Source: JBMNOU01 sp050943215 (GTDB taxonomy: Bacteria; Bacillota; Clostridia; Christensenellales; SZUA-584). From it: a stretch of 13,170 nucleotides of DNA. The stretch's first letter is position 1. The number at the start of each line of letters is the position of its first letter. The stretch covers positions 1 to 13,170 of the forward strand of contig JBMNOU010000049.1 of assembly GCA_050943215.1 (NCBI GenBank), in the 5' to 3' direction. Below, piece after piece: positions 5,691-12,749 of this stretch. A program made the position numbers and the translations under genes. Below the pieces are notes generated by a model that was not told the origin of the DNA, made no database searches, and was given only the letters and a program-made list of their open reading frames with translations.

Positions 5691-6644
5691 TTAGCGTTCA
5701 TATTCCCGTTCCTGTTTCGTTCTTTCGAGCTTCTTATAGTAGAGGTCGAGCGCTTTGATGATGATGTCTTCCTTTTGCTTGGGCGTATATTCTTTGGGGA
5801 AGTATTTTTCGAGCCGGTTGCCCTTAATGGTCAGGTTATTCTGCTGCGGCTTTTCCTCGCTCATGACCAGTTCGATGCCGTTGCGGTCAAGCTTTCCTTC
5901 CTGCGCCGCCTGTTTAAGCCGCTGCGCCTGTGACAATGACGGTGTACACTCATTTTGCTCTATAACATTAAGCAATTCGGTTTGTAATTCCTGTGGTATA
6001 TATGAAAGCTCCACGGCAGGGCTGAAGGCAATTTTTTTTTCATCAACCATTTCAAGTAGGGGTGTAACAAGTTCGTTTAGGCGGATATATCGTTGAACCT
6101 GTTTCACACTTTCTCCTGCATTTTCAGCTACAACTTCATTGGAGCGATGTCTTAACTTCGGGTCAAGTTGGCCCGAAGTTAAATCTGTCCTCGCGCCCTG
6201 CCGTTTCAGCGCCTCCAACTTCATCTTATACGCCTTTGCTTTTTCGCTGAAAGTGATTGTTTCGCGCTGGATGTTACCATCCACTACCAGTATAGTAGCA
6301 GAATCATCGTCAATCTCACGGACGATGAGGGGGAGGGTATCGCAGCCCGCCAATATGCTTGCGAGCTTACGCCGGTGTCCTGATAAGAGTTCATATCCGC
6401 CGTCTGCCCGTGGCCGCGCAAGGCAGGGCGTATGCACGCCAATACGCTGGATGCTTTCCACCATGTCCATAAGCTCGGCATCCTGCCGGACATGGTAGGG
6501 GTTATTAGCGAAGTCATGGACTTCCGATATAGGCACGTTTAGTACCTGCTCACCCTGTTGCTGCTTTTCCGCTTGCCGGCTTTCCTCACTGCTGAACAGG
6601 TCATCTACCGAGGTCAATCTCTTGTTTCGCACGTTGCTTGCCAC
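5691..6644 (-). CDS. parB: ParB/Spo0J-family partition protein
   Basis: A 317-residue centromere-binding partition protein that should act with ParA to segregate or stabilise the element. After a charged N-terminal tail comes the ParB N-domain (about 35-130) with VPISEVHDFANNPYHVR and the nucleotide-binding box region LLSGHRRKLAS (86-96), matching the GERR/GHRR box of ParB CTPases. A helix-turn-helix region follows at about 160-225 (EVVAENAGESVKQVQRYIRL), then a Lys/Glu-rich C-terminal part likely to dimerise. The start is the GTG at 6644, 8 nt after a perfect AAAGGAGGTGA site inside the end of parA; the two genes overlap by 44 nt, implying coupled translation. A perfect inverted repeat lies within the gene at 6152-6182. 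The parS site was not found. Confidence 0.93.
   Translation of the reverse strand: MASNVRNKRLTSVDDLFSSEESRQAEKQQQGEQVLNVPISEVHDFANNPYHVRQDAELMDMVESIQRIGVHTPCLARPRADGGYELLSGHRRKLASILAGCDTLPLIVREIDDDSATILVVDGNIQRETITFSEKAKAYKMKLEALKRQGARTDLTSGQLDPKLRHRSNEVVAENAGESVKQVQRYIRLNELVTPLLEMVDEKKIAFSPAVELSYIPQELQTELLNVIEQNECTPSLSQAQRLKQAAQEGKLDRNGIELVMSEEKPQQNNLTIKGNRLEKYFPKEYTPKQKEDIIIKALDLYYKKLERTKQEREYER
6152..6182. repeat. Perfect 11-bp inverted repeat inside parB
   Basis: Arms TTAACTTCGGG (6152-6162) and CCCGAAGTTAA (6172-6182) are exact complements around a 9-nt spacer. It lies in the linker before the helix-turn-helix of ParB (coding for LTSGQLDPKL). It is not the known chromosomal parS sequence. 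It could be a ParB or other regulator binding site or an mRNA hairpin; function is unknown. Confidence 0.6.
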
Positions 6645-7422
6645 CGGTCATCACCTCCTTTGTCAGAGCCTCGTATGCTACGGCTGCTTTGCCGCGCGCG
6701 TCGTATGCGTAGATGCTTTTGCCTTCAGCGCTCGTTTCCGCCGCTTTGATGGCAAGCGGTATTTCCGTTTTGAACACGCGCAACTTGTCCCCGTAATCCC
6801 GCCGCAGGATGAAGGAAATATCTTTTGCGAAATTGGTACGAGCGTCCACCATAGTCAGGAGAGCGCCTTCAATTTTCAGATCGGGATTGATGTTGCGTTT
6901 AACGCGGCCTATGGTTTGCAAGAGCTGCGACATGCCTTTGGCGGGGAGGTAGTGCGCCTGTACGGGGATAATCACGCTGTCGGCAGCAGCGAGCGCGTTG
7001 ACGGTGATCATTCCAAGGGATGGCATACAGTCAATAAGAATGTAGTCGTAGTCCTTTTTGACTTCGTTGAGATAGTTCCGCAGCACGATCTCGCGGCTCA
7101 TGGTGTTGACCAGCGACACTTCCATAGCGGAAAGCTCGATGTTGGCGGGCATAAGGTCAACGCTTTCGTCGTGATGCAGGATGCCTTCGCCGGGTTCGAT
7201 GGGTTCATCCATGATGATCTTGGTCATAATGGTGGCGAGGGTAACAGGCAGCTTATCCGGTTCATTCCATCCGAGGCTGTCCGTGAGGTTGCCCTGCGCA
7301 TCAGCGTCTATCAGCAGCACCTTCTTACCTTGCCGCACCAATCCAATGCCGAGGTTTACGGCGGTAGTGGTTTTACCCACGCCGCCTTTTTGGTTAGCGA
7401 GGGCGATGATTTTGGTATTCAA
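6601..7422 (-). CDS. parA: ParA-family partition ATPase
   Basis: A 273-residue ParA/Soj ATPase. It starts NTKIIALANQ after the initiator and has the deviant Walker A KGGVGKTT (12-19), the switch region LLIDADAQGNLTDSLG, the Walker B element YILIDCMPSLG in mid-protein and IIPVQAHYLPAKG after it. All ATPase motifs are intact. By family it forms a DNA-bound ATP dimer that moves ParB-parS complexes. The start is taken as the TTG at 7422, placed 10 nt after AAAGGAGG at 7433-7440. A longer in-frame version from 7518 is rejected because it would translate through a terminator hairpin and its start lacks a good ribosome site. The gene overlaps parB by 44 nt. Its GC content is higher than that of the hsd genes upstream. 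Confidence 0.93.
   Translation of the reverse strand: MNTKIIALANQKGGVGKTTTAVNLGIGLVRQGKKVLLIDADAQGNLTDSLGWNEPDKLPVTLATIMTKIIMDEPIEPGEGILHHDESVDLMPANIELSAMEVSLVNTMSREIVLRNYLNEVKKDYDYILIDCMPSLGMITVNALAAADSVIIPVQAHYLPAKGMSQLLQTIGRVKRNINPDLKIEGALLTMVDARTNFAKDISFILRRDYGDKLRVFKTEIPLAIKAAETSAEGKSIYAYDARGKAAVAYEALTKEVMTGGKQRAKQEIDLGR
6653..6658 (-). promoter_or_regulatory. Shine-Dalgarno deciding the parB GTG start
   Basis: GGAGGT (within AAAGGAGGTGA) on the minus strand, 8 nt before the GTG at 6644 and inside the last codons of parA. The nearby ATG belongs to the parA frame. Confidence 0.75.
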
Positions 7423-7432
7423 TTCTTTTATT

Positions 7433-7440
7433 CCTCCTTT
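7433..7440 (-). promoter_or_regulatory. Shine-Dalgarno deciding the parA TTG start
   Basis: AAAGGAGG on the minus strand, 10 nt before the TTG at 7422. It starts only about 9 nt after the T run of the upstream terminator, so any independent parA promoter would have to overlap that terminator. Confidence 0.7.
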
Positions 7441-7449
7441 AGCTATACT

Positions 7450-7480
7450 AAAAAAGCCAATTGTTTTTACAATCGGCTTT
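7450..7480 (-). terminator. Rho-independent terminator between hsdR and parA, possible attenuator
   Basis: On the minus strand, AAAGCCGATTGT, a 5-nt A loop, ACAATTGGCTTT and a T6 tract form a 12-bp stem with one G-U pair. The G-U would be an A-C mismatch if read from the plus strand, so the hairpin is built for minus-strand transcription. It lies about 50 nt beyond the hsdR stop (7531) and just ahead of the parA ribosome site. Confidence 0.85.
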
Positions 7481-7530
7481 AAATGGTTATATATTCCTTT
7501 TTTAGTCCTTTCATCCATTGTACTAGGAAA

Positions 7531-8754
7531 TTACCCAGCTATACTATAAACACTCCTACCAGCACCGTAATAATTGTCATAGATATGCTGATAAACTTTT
7601 TCACACTTAATATGATAAATTTCAGTAGAGTAGCTTCGTGGCAATTCATCGTCTAATATTTTTTCAATAGTATAGAGGACATCTGCCCGTGCTTGTTGCT
7701 TCTTACGCCAATCAAGTACTAGCTTTTCTTTCTTTAGTGTTTCAAGCAACTGCCTTGCGACCTTCTTTACTTGCTGCTTCTCCTTCTCACCCAGCTCCAT
7801 TTCAGGTTTGATGAGAATATCAAACATGGCCAGCTCTTCTTCAGATAGATTTTCTTGCATATGACGTTTTTGCTCTTCGTTGAGTGCTTCAGCAAAGTCA
7901 ATAAGATTTTTATATATGATATCTACATTCTTACTCCCTGAATTGTAATCAGCGATCATTTCTTCAAAGCGTTTCAAATAATCAGTTCTTGTCATATTTT
8001 TCTCGATCATATCATATAAGACTTGTTCAACTTCTACTCTTAGTTTTTGAAGTTCAATATTCTTATGTTTTTTCTCGAAATCACGCCTCATTTTTTCGAA
8101 ATCAAGACCGGATAAATCGATAATATTATTTACATCATCGGTTATAATATAGCTATGTGCATCTATGGATAGATCAAGTATCTGTTCGATTTCCTGTGTA
8201 ACTTCCTCTATATTAGCAAAAGGTGTTAATGTGCGTATTTTGCCTAATAGGCTATGAAAGCATTGACAGATATCCTCATATTCATATGCTCTGCGGTCTG
8301 GAAGAATAGCTTTGAACAATTTCCACGAAAGTCCTGCAAGTTGTAGAAAGTGTCTTTTTATTTCCTCATTGGCTATAAGACGGTCAACAGCATCATCCAT
8401 AAGTGCTATTTTTTCAAAACTAATTGCCGAGCCACTCAGGATATGATCAAGGTTTATATTACATGATTCACAATGTTTTTTAGTTTGATCTATAGACTCA
8501 TGCAAATCGAATATAAGCTGTTTCTTATTTTTTACAGGTAGTTCAACCCCTTTACCCGGCTTTGCATAGATAGAGAGAGCTTTTTGTAAGTTTCGGAATA
8601 CACCGATATAATCCACTATTAACCCATTAGTTTTACCTTCAAAAACACGGTTAGCACGGGCAATAGTCTGCATAAGTGCATGATTACGCATAGGCTTATC
8701 AAGGTATATGGTTGATAGCGATTGTACATCAAAACCGGTTATCCACATGCACAA
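7531..8754 (-). pseudogene. hsdR: hsdR 3' portion: type I restriction subunit R, C-terminal half, out of frame
   Basis: This frame continues the HsdR protein after the break near 8747-8750. From MWITGF it reads into DVQSLSTIYLDKPMRN and then QTIARANRVFEGKTNGLIVDYIGVF, which holds helicase motif VI (the Q..R..R arginine finger). A long helical C-terminal region with many Glu and Lys residues follows, typical of the HsdR segment that docks on the methylase. About 400 residues are present. Joined to the upstream half, the total is about 1,050 residues, normal for HsdR. No good ribosome site precedes the start of this frame, so it is probably not made as a separate protein, though re-initiation at the ATG near the junction cannot be excluded. 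The gene ends with a normal stop, 50 nt before a terminator. Confidence 0.88.
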
Positions 8755-10682
8755 ACAAACACAATCCTTAAGGGATTGTCAGGCTTTTTAAATTTCTCAT
8801 CGAGTCCCTCTTTTTGTATCCGCTTACGAATTGGTATAATATCAATGCCTTTTTTTCTAAAATCATCAACTTCATTTTGAGAAGAGGAAACAACTACCGC
8901 CATTTCTGTCTCTTTCATATAATGTAACTTTACTCTTATAGTCTTAGCCTCAGTCCCTGTAGCTTCCGCAAGCTTCGATTGTAAATAGGTTATATACTTC
9001 TTCCATTCATCTTGTACTTTGAAATACATTTTTACTGCGGTTAGCTTGTCGATACTAACAATCATTGCTTTACCCATATATCCTCGATTCATAAAATGTT
9101 CGACGATATCCTGTGCAATACGGTCAAGCCGTTCCTCGCGGGTTATAAGATGATATTCTCGCAGAAACTCACGTTCTAATTTATCTTCCTGTGCTTCATC
9201 CAACATAGCAGCCTCAATCACTTGATTCAAATCATCATTCAAGTCTTCATTTATTAGCTGCAACTCAGGGATACGATTCTCATAATATAGTGGAACAGTA
9301 GCATGATCCTCAACTGCTGCTGAAAAGTCATATATACTGATGTAATCTCCAAAAACATCCCTTGTTACAGCATCACCTTCCATTAAAGGTGTACCGGTGA
9401 AACCAATAAAGGATGCATTAGGCAACGCTTTCCGCATATTTCTTGCTAAAGTATCATACTGGCTACGATGTGCCTCGTCAGTAATAACAATAATATCGTC
9501 GCGCAAATTAATTGGTTTAGATATATCTTCCCATTGAAATTTTTGTATAAGAGTAAATATCATTCTATGGTCTTCTTTAAGAATCTGCTTTAATCCATTA
9601 ATACCCTCGCGATTATCATAATTATCACAACAATCAACTTGGCATCTTTCATTTACTGCTCCAACGGAGCTAAAAGTTTTATATATTTGATCGTCTAAAT
9701 CTGTGCGATCAGTAACGATAATAAATGTCCAGTTTCCCGGCATCTTGCGTAATATCTTTTGTGTAAAAAATACCATAGAAAAGCTTTTACCGCTTCCTTG
9801 AGTATGCCAGAACACACCTAACTTACCATTCCGAGATTTTATATCTCGAACAGTCTCAACAGCATTATTGACCCCCAAGAACTGATGATTTTTTGGAATA
9901 ACTTTTATAGTATCATTTTGGAAAAGGACAAAGTTCTCTAGTATATCTAACAACCGCATATGGTCACAGGTACCGCGTAACATAGTTTCCAAACTGACCT
10001 TAGAAAACTCTTTTTCGGATTCAACCCTTTTCCACTCATTAAAATACTCCATTGTTGAAGTAATACTTCCGATGCAACTATTACTACCATTCGACAGAAT
10101 AATAATACCATTATACCAAAAGAGTTGTGGTATCGTGTCCTTGTAGTCCCTTAGGTTATTATTAAATGCATCCTCCACTCGCTTGTGAGAAGCTTTCAAT
10201 TCAATAAACACAAGAGGTATCCCATTAATAAAACCTACTAAATCGGCACGGCGCTTATATATTTGGCCTGTGATCCAAAGCTGATTAACCATGAGATATG
10301 TATTGTTCTCTGGAGTCTTCCAATCGATGATCTGTACAATGCCCTCAGTTTCTTCATCGTAGTCATCTCGATAAGTAACAGATACTCCATCTTTGAGCAA
10401 ATGGTATATCTCCTGATTAGCATTGATCGGGCTTAAGCTGCTACGGTCACGAGTAATCTCTTCTATTGCTATACCTAAAGCATCCAAGTCAATACCGGGA
10501 TTCAACCTTAAGATCGCTTCATGAAGATAACGCGTTAATACCACATCAGACGCAGTTTCTCGGCCTAATGTACCATCCTTTCCGAATGTTTCATCATAGC
10601 AGTTCAGGGTCTTCCAGCCCATGGAGGATAATAATCCCATCGCCGGTTGTTCTACCAGGTAATCTTCGGTATAGCGATTCAT
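8739..10682 (-). pseudogene. hsdR: hsdR 5' portion: type I restriction subunit R, nuclease and helicase half, frameshifted
   Basis: This frame makes 647 residues and stops early. It holds the N-terminal nuclease with its PD-(D/E)xK core (D147 in RRADLVGF; E161 and K163 in FIELKAS), motor motif I HTQGSGKS (293-300), the DEAH box (402-405) and motif III FTGTPL (428-433). HsdR with HsdM and HsdS moves DNA through the complex and cuts unmethylated DNA at a distance. The frame ends VFVCACG just where the family reads VFVCAMWITGFD, because GCATGTGG stands where GCAATGTGG is expected: one A is missing. The truncated product lacks motif VI, so translocation and cutting should fail. The start ATG at 10682 has only a weak AGGGG-type site and lies 16 nt after the upstream gene, as in an operon. 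Confidence 0.9.
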
Positions 10683-10698
10683 TAGCTTGTACCCCTAG

Positions 10699-11163
10699 TC
10701 AATGGTTTTTGTTTCTTTGTTGAATTCCTTTTTCTATTACTTCTTTAACTTGTTTTGATGATACCATTTCTTTGTCGTAGATTTCCAAAACGAATTCTTC
10801 TGTTGATGAATCTGTTCGATAAGTATCGCGTAAGATTAAAAGCAGCTTGCCGTCAGGATGATCTCCCATTTCTCGTCCTTTAGCACGGGCATTAATAACA
10901 GCCGTAATAAGGTCAATAAGTGATTTTGCTAAAGTTATTCCCGCTGTTCCCAGTGCGATCCATGCAACGATTTCTGGACCACTTTCATGTTCAATAAAAT
11001 CAAAATTGCGTTCATTATTTGGGATATTTTTTAATGACTCTTCAATAAGCCTATATGCTTCAGGCGAATGCTCCCTATGAAAGCATCCAGATGCAACTCG
11101 AATTTTAATAGTTATCGGCTCTTTATTTTTGTGAGGGGATGATGCTTTATGTAATATATACAT
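10699..11163 (-). CDS. Unrecognised 154-residue protein with one hydrophobic segment
   Basis: I do not recognise the family with confidence. Residues 1-58 are polar and include IKIRVASGCFHREHSPEAYR. Residues 62-90 form one hydrophobic stretch (EIVAWIALGTAGITLAKSLI and onward), followed by a basic NARAKGRE. The C-terminal part has two predicted strands (KLLLILRD, EEFVLEIYD) and a terminal helix. The order of a soluble part, a Gly/Ala-rich hydrophobic segment, a basic stop, then a small alpha/beta tail is reminiscent of effector-associated constant components found next to bacterial conflict effectors; that is a structural impression only. GGAGGT lies 7 nt before the ATG at 11163. The 13-nt gap to the DUF2971 gene and 16-nt gap to hsdR put it in the hsd operon. 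Low GC like its neighbours. Confidence 0.75.
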   Translation of the reverse strand: MYILHKASSPHKNKEPITIKIRVASGCFHREHSPEAYRLIEESLKNIPNNERNFDFIEHESGPEIVAWIALGTAGITLAKSLIDLITAVINARAKGREMGDHPDGKLLLILRDTYRTDSSTEEFVLEIYDKEMVSSKQVKEVIEKGIQQRNKNH

Positions 11164-11176
11164 GGTATTACCTCCA

Positions 11177-12169
11177 TTAATATCTGATAGGAATCTTTGA
11201 TTGTTTCACGTCAATTTTATCACTATATCCATTATCTTTCAAAAAGCGTTTTAACCCATTTTCAGCAAGATCATTTTCCAACATGGGTGAAAGTGTAATA
11301 CTGCTAATTGTATTACATTTATCAAGCTTCAATTCGCAGTACGGAACCATTATACCATTTTTCATATCATACCCGGTTTGTAACACGTCATCTTCCGCAT
11401 TTTCGCATTCCAGGGGAACCCTGACAATGAATCTATATTCCCTTTCAGCCGAGAAGGCGCTATCCTTAAAAAACAGTCTGAAATTTTCAAGATATGTCAG
11501 TAACTCGCCTTGCGATTCCTGTCTTGTAATATCGTTATCTTCTTCATCATTGATATCCAATAAACTATCATTTAATTTCTGGTCTACCGATTGAATAATG
11601 CTTTTTAAAATATCAACCTTATCTTTTTCTTTATATATTACTTTTCCATAGAACACATCCACATTAGGATTACGAATTGGTCCAAAACAGTTTAGAAAAT
11701 CATTAATAGATATTTGAAGATTATAGCCCTGATAATTTCCACCTTTAACGTAGTAATTCCACATTCCCAATGAATCCGAAAGGTCTGTGGCGCAAAATAC
11801 ATAGTAACGCATCTTATACATTTTGATCTTTAAACCTTTTAAACCTTGGGGCTGTGATGGAGATAAGTTTACAAGAGTCTCCCATTCATAGTTATCAGTA
11901 ATAACGTTATTCAGCATTTCCCCTACACTTGGGTCGTGTAAACTATAATACGTTTCCTCAAGTGCTGTTTTAAGAGGTTCTCGTATATGGTTATATTCCG
12001 ATTTATCATTTAGGAATTGGCAATCAGTGAATCGAATAGTTTGATTTTTAAGTATGGAAAACAATCCCTGAGCTGAAGTATAATGATAAATTTTCTGTTT
12101 TGGCAGAATGCTTGAACCATCCTCAGATGGATTAAAACATTTTATGTGACTGGATGCAAAATCGCTCAT
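11177..12169 (-). CDS. DUF2971-family protein
   Basis: A 330-residue soluble protein with the layout of DUF2971: YHYTSAQGLFSIL (28-40), FTDCQFLNDKSEY (47-59), VFCATDLSDSLGMWNYY (124-140), GGNYQGYNLQIS (143-154), FFKDSAFSAEREYRFIV (233-249) and a later GIMVPYCELKL. The biochemical activity of the family is not established as far as I know. The order of an early His-Tyr-Thr, a central aromatic/Ser region and a late Glu in AEREYR resembles ADP-ribosyltransferase-fold proteins such as DarT; this is inference. The ATG at 12169 follows a modest GAGAGGAT site. Its position inside a type I R-M operon suggests a defence-related role. A phage or toxin effector role and a regulatory role are both open. 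Confidence 0.8.
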   Translation of the reverse strand: MSDFASSHIKCFNPSEDGSSILPKQKIYHYTSAQGLFSILKNQTIRFTDCQFLNDKSEYNHIREPLKTALEETYYSLHDPSVGEMLNNVITDNYEWETLVNLSPSQPQGLKGLKIKMYKMRYYVFCATDLSDSLGMWNYYVKGGNYQGYNLQISINDFLNCFGPIRNPNVDVFYGKVIYKEKDKVDILKSIIQSVDQKLNDSLLDINDEEDNDITRQESQGELLTYLENFRLFFKDSAFSAEREYRFIVRVPLECENAEDDVLQTGYDMKNGIMVPYCELKLDKCNTISSITLSPMLENDLAENGLKRFLKDNGYSDKIDVKQSKIPIRY

Positions 12170-12218
12170 ATTTATATCCTCTCACAATCATGTAATACTT
12201 GTTTTATAGATACTTTTC

Positions 12219-12749
12219 TTACATTTTAACACTTAGTCCTTCTCCTATACAGTTAATTAGTTCTTTCATAATATAATCCAAATTGATTTTGTCATAGGGG
12301 CTTCGTAGTTGCTTTTCAATTATCTCTGCTAATGATAAGTCATGGAGTTTTTCTCCGTCAAAATTATCATAATGACAGATAAAATCGTCAGCCAAAGTTT
12401 TTATAGCCTTTCGGATGGGGAAGTCTTCACATCCTTCCAAAAACTCTTGACTAAGCATATTTTCTATTCTATCGGCTAACGCATTTTCTCCAACTTTTCG
12501 TAAAAGTACTTGGGCAGAATAATTATTTTTATAACGCTCATTTTCAACACATATTGCCCTAAGCTGTACTATGATTATGTCCAGATATGTGATTACATCG
12601 ATATCTTTATTTCCTACGATGTTAATTTCTCTAAAGCGTTTATATCTCCTTAGCAACAAAGAAAAATGAATATTAAAATTATCAATGTATTGTGCTAAAA
12701 GAAATAGCTCGTCCATATCCTTTTCTTCGCTCAATTCTTTATCTGACAT
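12219..12749 (-). CDS. Unrecognised all-helical 176-residue protein (possibly HEPN/AbiU2-like)
   Basis: No firm family. The protein looks almost entirely helical and acidic overall: an N-terminal helix with DELFLLAQYIDNFNIHF, a basic patch LLRRYKRFR (32-40), a hydrophobic helix near 52-68, and RKAIKTLADDFICHYDNFD (113-131). The last segment resembles the R-x5-H-type helix of AbiU2 and related HEPN-fold proteins, but the usual Arg is replaced by Ala (ADDFICH), so an RNase role is doubtful. The gene starts at 12749 behind GGAGGAAG and overlaps the end of hsdS by 19 nt, tying it to the R-M operon. A 49-nt gap with nothing recognisable separates it from the DUF2971 gene. Confidence 0.72.
   Translation of the reverse strand: MSDKELSEEKDMDELFLLAQYIDNFNIHFSLLLRRYKRFREINIVGNKDIDVITYLDIIIVQLRAICVENERYKNNYSAQVLLRKVGENALADRIENMLSQEFLEGCEDFPIRKAIKTLADDFICHYDNFDGEKLHDLSLAEIIEKQLRSPYDKINLDYIMKELINCIGEGLSVKM

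Noticed and set aside
7445..7472. Possible parA promoter TTGTAA-16 nt-TAGTAT on the minus strand
   Set aside because: Both boxes match the consensus at only four of six positions, they fall inside the terminator, and the predicted transcript start would lie within the Shine-Dalgarno.
6622..7482. Long open frame of 286 codons on the plus strand opposite parA
   Set aside because: It is the antisense shadow of a clear ParA with all ATPase motifs. Its protein is low in recognisable motifs and has no ribosome site.
7423..7518. In-frame N-terminal extension of parA from an ATG at 7518
   Set aside because: The extension would translate the terminator hairpin, lacks a ribosome site, and is not part of the ParA fold; the TTG at 7422 has a strong site.
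8739..8780. Programmed ribosomal frameshift in hsdR, helped by the small hairpin at 8761-8779
   Set aside because: There is no slippery heptamer, the hairpin lies upstream rather than downstream of the junction in the mRNA, and the conserved protein sequence is restored by adding one A, so a deletion is simpler.
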